Part shown: positions 13,301 to 25,395 of the stretch, in pieces
Layout of the letters: every line of letters begins with the position of its first letter
Numbering within the stretch: position 1 is the first letter of the stretch
From: Paramecium sonneborni
Lineage: Eukaryota; Ciliophora; Oligohymenophorea; Peniculida; Parameciidae
NCBI GenBank assembly: GCA_905182985.1
Contig: CAJJDN010000025.1
Coordinates: 69,483 to 133,482, forward strand
Length of the DNA: 64,000 nt
Direction of reading: 5' to 3'
Position numbers and translations under genes: made by a program
Notes under the pieces: generated by a model
What the model was told of the DNA's origin: nothing
Databases searched by the model: none
Seen by the model: only the letters and a program-made list of their open reading frames with translations

Positions 13301-16300
13301 AGATTATAGGAAGAATTTGATGAAAAAGTAAAAACAAAAGAAGAATTATCCAAAAAGATTTAAGAATGTGAAATTAAATTAGTTAGAGCCTAGAAATTGA
13401 CAAGTGGATTATCAGATGAAAAAACAAGATGGACAGCAGATATTGATAAACTCCAGTTATAAGAACCATTAATTCCTGGTAATTCATTATTATCAGCAGC
13501 TATGCTTGCTTATGCAGGACCATTTGTTTCAAGTTATAGATAAGGTTTAGAAAACAAGTGGAGAAAGAATTTAATTGAATTATCTATAAGGCATACAGAT
13601 AATATCACTATGGTTCAATTTTTAGGAGTACCTGTTAAAATCTAATCATGGAATATTGCAGGATTACCTAAGGATGATACTTCTATTGAAAATGGTATCA
13701 TCATAGATAAAAGCAGAAGGTATCCTTTGATGATTGATCCCTAAAATTAAGCAAATAAGTTTATAAAAAATATGGGAAAGGAACATGCTGAAGGTATAGA
13801 AGTATTAAAAGTGAATGACCCTAATCTTATGAGGACGCTTGAATTAGCTGTCTAATTTGGTAAATAAGTTCTGATTGAAAATGTTGGAAAAGATTTAGAC
13901 CCATCTTTTGATCCAATTCTATTATAATAAATAGTTAAAAGCGGATCCTCTCTCACAATTACATTGGGTGAAAAAACATTGTCATTTAATGATAAATTTA
14001 AATTCTTTCTAACCACTACTATACCAAATCCACATTATCCTCCTGAAACCTTTGTAAAGGTTACAATAATTAACTTTGCAATTACTCCAAGCGGATTAGA
14101 AGATCAGATGTTGGCTTTAATTGTGGCTTTAGAAAATCCTTAATTAGAAGCAAATAAAGTTCAAATAGTTAGGAAAAATGCTGAAGATAAGAAATAGTTA
14201 TTATTGATAGAAGATGATATTCTAAAGTCTCTATCAGAAGGTGCTAACGATATTAATGAAGTATTGATGGATGAGACTCTTATTAATAAATTATAAAACA
14301 GTAAGAAATTTGCAGCAGAAATTAATTAAAGAGTTGCAGATTCTAAGATAACAGAAGAATAAATAGATTAAGCAAGAGAAGGTTATAGACCAGTAGCTTT
14401 TAGAGCATCTTAATTATTCTTCTGTATAGTAGATTTATCAGGTATTGATCCAATGTATCAATATTCTTTATAATGGTTTATGAATTTATTTTCTATGGGA
14501 GTAGAGAATGCCCCAGCAGCTAAAGAACATGAGGTTAGATTGACAAATTTAAATGATTATTTCACTTTCAGTTTGTATGAGAATGTATGTAGATCACTTT
14601 TTGAAAAACATAAATTACTTTTCTCTTTAATGTTAACAATAAAGATTCTCTAAGGTTATAAGTAATTGAATGAAGAAGAATGGAGATACTTATTGACAGG
14701 GCCTATGGGAGATATAAAAATAAAGCATAATCCAACTAAATGGATAGCTGAAAATACTTGGCCAGATATGTATAGATAAATTTATGGAATGTCATAATTA
14801 CCAGCATTTAAAGGGTTTGAAGATTTTTGGATAAATAACACTGAATTATTTAAGCCACACTATGATTCAACTGAACCTCAATTAATGTAATTACCTGGAG
14901 AATGGAATTCTAAATTAGATGAATTCTAGAAACTAATTTTCATTAAATCTTTCCGTCCTGATAAAGTTATTCCATGTGTTTAGAATTTTATATCTCATAA
15001 AATTGGTAAATAATTCATAGTTCCACCTCTTTTTGATTTAGCAAAATGTTATAAAGATTCAACAATGTAAACTCCTTTGATATTTGTGTTATCTGCTGGA
15101 TCTGATCCTGTGGCAGACTTTTTAAAGTTTGCAGAAGAGAAAGAAATGCTTAAAAGATATGAATAAATTTCATTAGGTTAAGGATAAGGTCCAAAAGCTG
15201 AAAAAATGATTAGAGCTGCTAGATAAAAAGGAGGATGGGTTCTTTTATAGAATTGTCACTTAGCAGCATCATGGATGAATGATTTGGAACGTATTTGTGA
15301 AGATATTGATGAAAGTGCTAGTAAAGATTATAGATTATGGTTAACAAGTATGCCAACAAACTCTTTTCCAATATCAGTTTTATAAAATGGTGTCAAAATG
15401 ACTTTAGAACCACCTTCTGGATTAAGAAGCAATTTATTACGATCCTATGCTCGTTTAGATGATAATGAATTATAAAGTGGATGCAAAAAACCTGAAATAT
15501 TTAAGAAACTAATATTTGGATTCTGTTTCTTCCATGCTATTATTTAAGATAGACGTAAGTTTGGTCCAATTGGTTGGAATATTGCATATGAATTCACTAA
15601 CGAAGATTTGAATGTTTGTAAGAGATAATTAATTATGTTATTGGATGAATATGATGAAGTTCCATACAAAGTCTTAAATTATTTAGGTAGTGAAATCAAT
15701 TATGGTGGAAGAGTCACTGATGATAAGGATGTTAGATTAATTAAAACTATATTAAGAACTTACATTAAAAAAGAAGCATTAAATGATCATTTCTCCTTTT
15801 CTAAAAGTGGTACTTACAATTCTCCTCCTTCTGGATTATAAGCTGATTATATGAATTATATAGAAAGTCTTCCATTAAATCCAGCACCAGAAGTATTTGG
15901 ATTACATGAAAATGCTGATATCACTAATGCTCAAAATCAAACTATTATGCTTCTTGAAACTATTCTTTCAGTCTAACCAAGAACTAGTTCATCCGCAGGA
16001 AAAACTAGGGAAGAGTAAATTGAAGATTTAGCTAACTTTGTGCAAGGAAAAACACCTCCAGTTTTTGATTATGATGGTATTTTCCTCAGATATCCTACTG
16101 ATTATCAAGAAAGTATGAATACTGTGTTGGTTTAAGAAGTCTTAAGATATAATAGATTATTAGAAGTTATGATTGAATCATTAGTTAATGTGAAAAAGGC
16201 ATTGAAAGGATTAGTAGTAATGTCTGAAGATTTAGAAAAATTATCTAACTCTCTTTATGATAATTAAGTGCCTAAGATGTGGGCAGAAAAGGGATTCTTA

Positions 16301-16883
16301 TCATTAAAACCATTAGCTTCATGGACTTAAGATCTTAATGATAGAGTAGCATTTTTATAAAAATGGATTGATGGAGGTACTCCTGCATCATTCTGGTTCT
16401 CAGGATTCTTTTTCCCATAAGCATTTATTGCAGGTATCACTTAAAATTATGCTCGTAAACATGTTATTGCAGTTGATCTTGTTTCATTTGAATATTTAGT
16501 AAGAGATGATTTAGAAATATCTAAAATTGTCGATAAACCTAGTGATGGTTGTTATGTATATGGATGCTATTTAGAAGGATGCAAATGGGATTCACAAAAA
16601 CATGTACTTTCTGAATCCACTCCCAAAGAATTATTTAGTGATTTACCAGCTGTCTAATTGATACCCAAAAAAAATAGAGTAATTCCTAAAACTGGAATTT
16701 ATAATTGTCCTTTGTAATATTTAAATTTTAATATTTAGGTATAAAGTTGTATCAAGAGCAGGAACCCTTTCGACAACAGGACACTCTACAAACTTTGTAA
16801 TGTGGTTAGAATTTGCTTCAGATCAAGAAGAAGATATTTGGATTAAGGCAGGAGTGGCAGCTTTCCTTGCCCTCAGATATTGA
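4317..16883 (+). CDS. Axonemal inner-arm type dynein heavy chain, 4172 aa
   Basis: This is the ciliary motor that slides outer-doublet microtubules using ATP. Two introns (4533-4555 and 16714-16738) give exactly 4172 codons plus TGA. The four nucleotide loops are present in order: AAA1 GPAGTGKTE near residue 1497, AAA2 GPTGGGKTS near 1778, AAA3 GPTGTGKT near 2121 and AAA4 GVGGSGRQS near 2475. Coiled-coil stalk arms run at about 2715-2830 and 2955-3035 around the microtubule-binding tip. The C-terminus has the dynein signature [12 protein letters not shown]. The size and C-terminal signature suggest the single-headed inner-arm group (DNAH3/7/12/1-like), which is inference. A 60-residue Lys/Glu/Asp repeat insert lies at about 398-457. 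A RING gene ends tail to tail 25 bp downstream. Confidence 0.95.
5531..5708 (+). repeat. Low-complexity KEKDKEK-type tract inside the dynein heavy chain
   Basis: Purine-rich imperfect repeats of AAAGAGAAAGATAA-like units encode alternating lysine with glutamate or aspartate (for example [17 protein letters not shown]) at residues about 398-457 of the dynein tail. It is in frame and uninterrupted. Such tracts change length easily by slippage. Confidence 0.85.
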
Positions 16884-16908
16884 TATCTAAATATAAAATA
16901 TATCAAAA

Positions 16909-17652
16909 TCATTTAAATATTTCTCTTATTTGACATGTCTTTTTGAATAACTCAATCATAGGAATCAACAACATATTAGCATAGGTAGCTTCAATTTATT
17001 CATCAGGACCACAAATGAAACAATGGCCCATATAACCTTTCTTACATGATCGACAATACGAATGTGCACATGGAATCACAGTAACTGGTTCTTTTAATTC
17101 CTAATGACACAACTTACAAATAATATAATTCTTCAGATCTAACTATCATTTATAATGATTTGATTACGCAAATGCTATCGAATTCTTTAAGAGCTAGTTA
17201 TTGCATTTTTATGGGTTTACTTTCTAAGGTTCTTTTCTACTCTAATTACTCATTTAACTTTCTTAATTGTAACTGTAGATACACAATGTGGTTATTTTAA
17301 TCTTGAAATCTTAAATCTCAATTAGTTTGAACCTCTAATCAAATGTTTTCGACTGCAAATGTAAACTGCTATCTTAGGATCTCAAATGTCTGTTGTTAAT
17401 TTTTAAATCATCAATTTAAATTGTCATTTAATTGATCTGTATTTGTAAAACCTTGTTCGATTCTTACAATTTTTGAATTTGTTCATGTAAGGATTCATTC
17501 AATTATGATAATTCTTTATTAACTTCTTAAAGAGATGCATTGGCAATTCTTAACTCTTCAAGAACGAATTATCTATCGAAATTCATGGGTGATTTGTTTT
17601 GATGTAAGCTTTTTCTAAATGGTGCTTAAGCAGTTTTACGACGAGGCATCAT
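16909..17652 (-). CDS. Coiled-coil protein with C-terminal RING-type zinc finger, 231 aa
   Basis: Starts MMPRRKTAQAPFRKSL, followed by a long glutamine-rich coiled coil (about residues 25-150). The C-terminal zinc finger has CKLC, PCAH, CRSC and CFIC in RING order. This points to an E3 ubiquitin ligase-like protein, with the substrate unknown. Two introns restore the frame: 17143-17167 (25 nt, GTA start) and 17310-17332 (23 nt). The second begins GTT, unusual for Paramecium but needed to join the coiled-coil frames. The start is 106 bp from the divergent HU/EF-hand gene. Confidence 0.75.
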
Positions 17653-17758
17653 AGTAAATAATGGTTTGGGTTCTACTTATAATGGAGATTAAGGATATTA
17701 TTATCTAGCAATGCCTTCATATCTCAAATAAGCCTTCATATATAAATATATTAATTTA

Positions 17759-20700
17759 ATGAATAGCATTGATAGTTATTAGAGTAAAGCTACAATAAAT
17801 GCATAATCAATTATTTCTAAGATAGCCACTCGAAATGGATAAGCCGAGTAAGTTCATTAAAATCTAAATTAGCAATGGCTCTTTGATTACAGCTTTAGAT
17901 GAAGAAACTGTTTCAGCTGCTTGGAATGCATTTGGTACTTTATCGCTTATTATCATTTAGGTCTTCATATTTCAAGACAATTACGTATGGGTAGAGGAGT
18001 GGCAGTCAACAAATTTGGAACTTTTTCATTTAGTGCTCCTGATGTAATTTTAGATGGAGTAACAAATCCAGGAGATAGAGATAAACAACCCCGTTAACCA
18101 GTTTTCCTTGTTGCTAAAGTATTTTATATTAAAACTTCAAGGAATTCGTTAATGGTTTTAATCTCAAAACTGCCATAGCCATTGGTCGATAATTAAGACC
18201 ATATAAAGTTTAAACATCTGGTAAAATTTAACATACAATTGTCAATTGGGCAGAAATTGCGCTCTATTCTTCATAGAATAAAGACTCTGCTAAAATGGCT
18301 GTAGAAAGAGTGTTAAAATCATTATCTGATATTGTGCGAAATGTATTTTAGTAATCAATTAAATCTAGAGAGACATTGTTGAAGTAGAAATACCATGTGT
18401 TGGCACTTTCTTTGTCAAAGCACATTGTGCTGCTGTTTAATTCCTTGAGTCTTTGATGGATAGTTGTAAAGTAATAAATATCTTATTATTTAAAGGAAAT
18501 TACAAAAAGACCCTTATCAGAACGAAAATCTAAAGGTGATATGAGACTTACTCAATAATATTTACAATAATTAAGTAAGAGTACACATCCAGAGGAAAAT
18601 AATTTTAATATTGATGATAATGCAAAAAATTATCTCACTAATTCATTAGGAATAGAACTACCAGAAACTAGACCTAAAACAGCTAAAAATTCTTTATATT
18701 CAACTAAAAAAGGACCACTTACAAGTAAAACTGTAATTATTAACCTTATCATATTATCAGATTGAAGTTAGACCTAATACACAATAAAATTCTAGAATAG
18801 GATTCTCCAGATCTGTTAATGATAAGATTTATGCTCTTGAAAGATTAAAATTTTATATTAGAGATCATGCCTTAAATATTGAAGATGTAAAATTTCATAA
18901 ATTATTCATAGTCCTTTTTAGATGTATGCTAATAAGCTTTTGGAAAAACTAGTGAAAGAAAAGTTAGGATGAATTTTGATGATTTTAAAAGAGCTGTCTT
19001 ATAGATATAATTACCTCTTAATGAAATACAAATAATTACATTATTTTAGGTACTTGATGTTAATAATGATGGATTTATAGATAAATTTGATTGGCTCAAA
19101 GCAGTTGTAGATAAAAGTATATTTATTAAATATTAATTGATAGAATCTCATGTAAATTATATTAAAGATGTTGTCTTTAAATTTTAAATTCACACTGACG
19201 ATTTATTATAAAGAATGAATTTAAATAGGGATCATCCTCCTATCAATGTTCAATAATTGAAATCAGCTTTAATGCATTTAGATGAATCATTAAACTAACA
19301 TAAGGCATTAAAGGTAGCTAAAGAAATTTTGGATGGAAAAGAAACAATTAGCATGAATGATATTTTAATACTATTTAGTACTGTTGAGGAAGAGGATAAA
19401 TTGTATGATCTCTCCTGGTTTAAAGATACTCTTCATAAAATGAGAGATCATCTAATTAATCCTTAGAAATTAAAAGTTTTAAGATAATCCTTTGAATATT
19501 TTGATGAACACTAAGAAGGTAATCTTGATACAGCTAATTTTAAAACTGTTTTAATGGAGAGTTAATTGGGATTAAATGTTTAAGATATTAATAGATTAGT
19601 TCGTTATCTTCCTAAAAATAGAGAATCTTTAATAAATTATTATGATTTTATTTCAATGATTATGGATGTTAACAAATAAATGGATTAAAAAGATACAGCC
19701 AAAGATCTTGTTGATTTTGCTTAAAAGATAAGTAAGTATTTAGCTCAAAAGAAATATACAGTTATTCAATTTTTACAGTAAGTAAAATCAGGTTATGGCT
19801 CATGCAATATTGAATCAACTTCTTAATATCTTTAAAAAAATCTCTTTACATAATTACCTCATGAAGAATGTTTAGAATATTGTAGAGAAATGGATGTTGA
19901 TGGTAATGGAGTTGTAAGTGATGATGACATGAATATTTTCATTAAAAGATACTCCTACTTTAATATTAAGAAAGATCAATCTTAAATCGAGTAAATAGCT
20001 GAAAACTTAAAAATTAAACCTTAATTTGGTGATACTTTTACATCTATTGAGAAAACATTTGTTCAATCAAAATCTATCGATTTAGTAACTATGGGTCAAA
20101 AAAAAATGTTTTAATCCTTAGTTGATGGAATGAATTAATCAAAAAGTCTCTTTCCTATAGAAGAATTACCAGAATCTAAATTTGATCAAATTCTGAAAGA
20201 TTTACGTACAAAATTAAATAGAAAGGGAATGTCATATGAGGAGCTTTTTACATTTTTAGACACAGATCATAATGGATTTTTATCAATAAGTGAATTTTAT
20301 AATATTGATAAAATAATGACATTAAGCTAACCTGCTAAAGATGGTTTCTTTGCCTTTATGGATAAATAAAGAATTGGTTTAATAGATTTAAATACTTTTT
20401 TAAGATTTTTAAGTAAATCAATAATTTAACAGATGCCTTAACTTTCTGAAGATGATTGGGATTGGGAATTAGAAATATTATTTAAAATAAGAAATTGGTG
20501 TTAAAGAGAGAACATTACTTTAGAAGATGCATTCAGAACTTTTGATAAAGATTTTGATGGATAAATCAACAAAACAGATTTAAGAACATTTTTGAAAGAT
20601 ATTTTGAAGATAGAAGAGAAAGAGATAACAGAAGCAAAAATAAATAGATTATTTAAATTAATGGATTAATATAAGAGAGGAAAAATAACATTAATGGATT

Positions 20701-22603
20701 TTAGAAGATTTGTAGAAGAAGGATTTTTTTATGGTAAAAATAAATAAATATTTGGATAAAGTACAAATTAAGCTGCTAAACAATAATAAGAATCTAGATC
20801 ATCATTTGATTGGAAAATGAATGCTAGATAATAGATAGGATTAATAATAAGTAGACATTATCCAAATGTGAAAGAATCTTTTGATATAGTTTCTGGATAT
20901 CGTAAAAAATTAGTATTCTAGAAATTCAAAAAATGGATAGATGATAAAAATGTATTGGCAGGATTTGATTTAACAGAGAAATTAGTTTATGAGATATTTT
21001 CAGATTTAGATTCTCATAAGAAAGGATATTTGGTAGAATCAGATTGGTTGAATGCATTTGCTTAATATAATTGGTAAGATTAAATGATAAAGGAGATTTA
21101 AGATGCATTGACGACTTATTTTTCTAGTATATAAAATGCAATCCATTATTTTTAAATGGAACATAGTCATATAATTACTAAAGAGAGTTTTTCTAGGGCT
21201 TTGTAGGCTCTGTTTCCTAAGAGATTTGTTGAAGGAGATATAGAAATTCTATGGAATAGAGTTTAAAAGAATGGATCATTAAGTAATTAAGCATTTGCAC
21301 TTATTTTTGGAAAAGGAGGCAAGGTTTATGAATAAGCAGAAGGATAGTCGTAACAATTAGCAATTCGTCCTGCTACTTAAGGGTATTTATTGATATTTAT
21401 ATGTTAGAGGATTGTCTACATTACCTTAAGATGAAAGAAATTAAGTTAATATTAGTTTATTAGACAAAATTAGAAGATTTTTAAGAAATTCAAATAAAAA
21501 TATTAATGAATTATTTAAATAGTATGATTTAGATGATACTGGATTTATTACAAATTTGGAATTCAGATAAGTTATTAGAAATTTGAATATGGGATTAACA
21601 TTTTAAGATATTGATATTTTATCTGCTATGCTTGATACTAATAGAAATAGCATGGTAAATTGGAAAGATTTTTCAAAGAAATTAGACTTTAGATAAGCTG
21701 ATAATAAAATTCTTGAAAGAGCAGGAATACATTTATAAAGAGTTAATGATCATATTTATCATTATTTATTATCCCCTAAAGATGCTTTTAGATAAATAGA
21801 TGCTTAACATACAGGATTTTTAACTTTTGATAAATTTAAAGATATGATTGAAATGTTATATAGATTAGCTACTGAAGATATTCCACCATTTGCAATTATC
21901 AAAGATTTATTTGAATTTATAGATAAAAGAAGGGATGGTCATTTAGATTTGACTGAATGGATGGATGCTTTTTCTAAATTTAGTAATCCTAATGAAAAAA
22001 AGAGGTTTTTATTTATAATTAACTTTTTAGACCTATGAGTGCTAATATTAGAGTTAAGAAAACATCTTAAAAATCGTTAATGGCATAAACTGATAAAAAT
22101 TGGTAGCCTAAATAAAGTTTACTTTCATAATAATAATTTGAAGGTTTAACTGATGATGGCTTAATAAATGCTTCAAATAAATTTAAAACTTTTCTTAGAA
22201 AACCACCAACAAAATAAACTGCTCTTATATACGTTGGTAATTTGATTATTAAAATTAGAAAATGGAATATGGGAGAGTTCTAAAGAATTTGATAAAACTA
22301 TAAATGCTATAGGTAAAAATAGAAAATATTTATTGGAAATCTTTAAACATTTGACATAAAATGGATAAATTCCATTAACAGAAGATGTAACTATTTACTT
22401 ATAAATTTGAATAGCTTATAAAATAAGAAATGGATAAAATGTTAAGATCTTAAGGAATTGTTGTAAGAGATGAATAATGGCCATAACTTATCTCTTGGTC
22501 TAAAAAAAATGGCCGAATTGATTATAAATTTTTGCTTGAAGTTTATAAAGATCGTCTAAATGGAATGGATACCTAACCCAGAATAGGGGATGATGATGAA
22601 TGA
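17759..22603 (+). CDS. Large HU-domain (CCDC81-like) protein with many EF-hands, 1521 aa
   Basis: Eleven introns (22-28 nt, for example 17848-17872, 17935-17960, 18119-18141, 21383-21407, 22005-22030 and 22387-22414) give a whole number of codons. The N-terminus matches the pair of bacterial-HU-like folds known from CCDC81: an AAWNAFGLHISRQLRMGRGV helix then KFGTFSF, and again GRQLRPYKVQ and IPCVGTFFVK. The remainder carries EF-hand loops such as DVNNDGFIDKFDW (~19050), DVDGNGVVSDDDM (~19900), DTDHNGFLSISEF (~20265), DKDFDGQINKTDL (~20540), DLDDTGFITNLEF (~21530) and DKRRDGHLDLTEW (~21920). I infer a Ca2+-regulated cytoskeletal or basal-body protein. The function is not known. Confidence 0.8.
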
Positions 22604-23164
22604 ATATTTATTTGATCAGAGGTGCCATATTATAATATTAATTAAATAAAAATTTAAAAAAAAGCCCTTACCAGCTTTTTAAAAACAAAAGACTTCCAAA
22701 AAATTGAAAAAGTAAATCAAAGATATAAAGTAATATAGTGAGCAGTACCAAATTCAGAGTTTTAAAAAAGTCTTAGACATCAAACAGCTCTAAGTGTCTC
22801 TTTGTTCCAAAAAATAAAGAACATCAATAATTCTATATAACTCCACCTTCGAAATATAAGGTTATTCTATTATTAATCATTTTAGAATCCACTTAAAAAC
22901 ATTGAAGAATTAAATATAGATTCTAACTGTTCGACTGATAGCAGTCAACGTTTAGAAAATTTAAGTCCTGTTTACTATTGTCCAAAAGGAAAAGAACCAT
23001 GTGGTGAGTTATCGGTAGTCTTAAATGGTGATCTGATATAAGTGATTTCTTAGACAAAAAACAGAAAGAAATCTAGAAAATTCAGTGATCAAGAGACTTA
23101 TGCAATGAGTAATTTTATTGCTGGTCCAAAATCTTAGGACATCCCTTGCCCTTAGTTCATTTGA
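22590..23164 (+). CDS. Small basic protein of unknown function, about 173 aa
   Basis: The C-terminal part is a convincing frame: YYCPKGKEPCGELSVV, a basic patch KNRKKSRKF and a final SQDIPCPQFI before TGA. Upstream exons need introns at 22730-22757 (28 nt) and 22861-22885 (25 nt, beginning GTT). The start is uncertain. The only in-frame ATGs are three in a row at 22590-22598, overlapping the last codons of the preceding gene, so a missed intron or a different first exon is possible. No recognised domain; a lysine-rich segment (KPLPAFQKQKTSKK) could be a nuclear or microtubule-binding signal. Confidence 0.5.
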
Positions 23165-23569
23165 CCATATATTAATATATAATATTTCAAAATATCATAT
23201 TCACAACCTTTTAAGAACATCTTTACATAATTAAGCTGATTTTTATTACATAAAAAATTTAATTTATTTTTTATTCTAATTTAACAAAATTAATTATCTT
23301 AATACTTTGTCATACTTCATTCATTTAAAAATCAAAATTATGATAAATATGTCTCAAAATCATATTCACATTTAATAACAGTTACATCTTTGAAATTCTA
23401 TTGAAATGCAAATCCTATTTTATAAATTGTTGAATTAAAATTAATTATTAAATAATCAACATAAAGAAATTTAAACTTTGATATAATTATTATTTAATTC
23501 TAAAATTTTATTGTAATAAAATATATATATTGATTTATTATATATATATTATATCTTAGTCATCTTCTG
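23165..23569. other. AT-rich spacer between two convergent genes
   Basis: About 400 bp, strongly AT-rich, with a (TA)n-like run near 23520-23555. I see no open reading frame of note and no RNA gene. Confidence 0.5.
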
Positions 23570-24406
23570 CCTTCTAACAATTTGCCTAACTCATCTTTTA
23601 GAGAGTTATTGTACGCTCTAATTTTCTCTATTTCATTTTTGTGGTTTTCAGCTTCCTATTAATTAGAACATTTTATATAATTACTTTTTATAATTTTTCA
23701 GTTTCAACTTTTTTTGTATATTAAATTTTTTATTCTAAATCTTCAACAGATTTCTATAACTCTTAACATTCTCTTTCCATAAACATAATTTTATTTGATT
23801 TATCTGTCCTTTTTTATTCAGCATCAATCATCTTTCTCATACCATATGCAATTGAACTTTCGTATAAGGTTTTGTATGAATTCAATTAATTACGGAACTC
23901 GTTTCGAACTCAAAACGATTAGAATTTAAATATATACTTTACTAATAGTAACCCTCTTTAACTACAATCAATTGTAATTTAGCGAATCAATTCATCAAAG
24001 CATTATTCATATAATTCTTCTCTTATCGGACATATACCAGTTTCTCTGGCTCCTCTTGATAATAACCTTTTATCCAATTCTTATTATAATTGAACAACTT
24101 CAATTCTGGTTGCAGGTGTAGATAAAACAGTTTGTACCCATAATTGACCATTTTTCAATCTATATTCTTTAGGTGGAAGATTTTATTGTAAAATTTCTTA
24201 GGTTATCATCTTCTCTTGCTGTCATAATTTTTTAAATTTGTACTCTTCCAGGACTATTCACTCTCACTTATTGCTTTGCTTAGGCATCCTTTTTTTCACC
24301 TATATGTTATCAATTAGTTCTTACCAGTGTTTTTTCCAGCTACAGATACCAAAACAGGAGTTGAATATTTGACTAGACTATTCAATGATGGTACAAAGTC
24401 TTCCAT
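23570..24406 (-). CDS. DNALI1: Axonemal inner-arm dynein light chain p28 (DNALI1 family), one frame anomaly
   Basis: p28 binds actin-containing single-headed inner-arm dyneins in cilia. The reading starts MEDFVPSLNSLVKYSTPVL and contains NLPPKEYRL, ARETGICPIREELYEQCFDE, DCSQRGLLL and YKTLYESSIAYGMRK, then a C-terminal coiled coil. All are in the family's usual order. Introns are at 24300-24324, 24219-24243 and 23656-23684. Between RGLLL and the next block (about 23905-23940) an in-frame TGA appears, and the obvious 29-nt GT..AG intron there leaves the frame off by one. This may be a sequence error, an unusual splice site or early decay. It shares an 11-bp divergent spacer with the B9 gene. 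Confidence 0.85.
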
Positions 24407-24417
24407 TAAAATAATTA
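24407..24417. promoter_or_regulatory. Eleven-base divergent spacer between p28 and the B9 gene
   Basis: The ATG of p28 (minus strand, 24404-24406) and the ATG of the B9-domain gene (plus strand, 24418-24420) are separated by only 11 A/T-rich bases. Any promoter must lie within the opposing gene or be shared. Both products are ciliary. Confidence 0.6.
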
Positions 24418-25376
24418 ATGAATAATAAAGATTATTTGAAAAAATAATTGGAATATAAATCTAATCTTGTAGGATAAGGATTTCATACTTAATTAGAAGA
24501 TAATAAACATGCATGTGTTAATATATTTGGAGAAATATTAGAAGCTTCAAATTTCGATAATGAGTAATTATTTATATAATGGAAATTCAAAATCCCTCCT
24601 GGATGGGAATTAGATGATAATGAATTATTAGAACTAGATTAAAAAGAATATGAAGATATATAATTAGAAGAATGGAATAGAATGTATTATAAAATTTTAA
24701 TATATCAGATAGTCTATAACTCAATAATCAAAAATAAATACAATAAAAAATGATGATGGCACAATTATAGCTAAGGCAAATTTTTGTTTCCCTTTTGATT
24801 TACAATTGTAAGTTGATGAAAATGAATTAAATTTTGGTAAATTTCCTTAACTGCTTGTTTAAGTAAGTTCAATGGATTCATGGGAAAGAAATTATATATA
24901 AGGATATGGATTCATTGAGATACCACATACTCCAGGATTTCATGAAATCACAATTAAAACTTTTAGGCCTAATGATGATCTATATACAAGAGTTTATGAA
25001 TTCTTTTTAGGGGGTGGCACAAAAGTTAAAGATTTAGATTCACTTTCTAATGCATTTTATTTTGATAAATAAAATCAACCTAAAGTTTTAAATAGATTTC
25101 CAATTGATACTGAAAGTTCAGGAAACATTAAAATAAGAGTTAATGTATCTATTTAAAGAGAGTATTAATTTTAATTTTATTTATAGATCCTATTAAACAA
25201 TGAGTCGAAAAAAGGATTATTAATAAAAAAATTAAGAAATGAAAACAAAATATAGAGAAAGATTGGAATATTTATAACAATAATAGGAAATCTAGACTGG
25301 TTTACCAACTGCATTAATAAAAACAGATATGGGTTATGTTAATAGATTTCATACAACTAATTTACCATAATTTTGA
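24418..25376 (+). CDS. B9-domain ciliary transition-zone protein, MKS1-like, 302 aa
   Basis: B9 proteins form the MKS module of the ciliary transition zone. The protein carries FGEILEASNF, WKFKIPPGWELDDNE, FCFPFDLQL, SSMDSWERNYIQGYGFIEIP, HTPGFHEITIKTFRP, FFLGGGTKVKDL and DTESSGNIKIRVN. These are successive landmarks of the B9 fold. The TESSG...RV ending fits MKS1 better than B9D1 or B9D2, but it is shorter than human MKS1 (559 aa) and lacks most of its N-terminal half. Introns are at 24684-24708 and 25162-25186. The tail after the B9 domain is charged and glutamine-rich. It ends 19 bp from the convergent MAP kinase gene. Confidence 0.8.
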
Positions 25377-25395
25377 ATTTATCATAATATTATAT

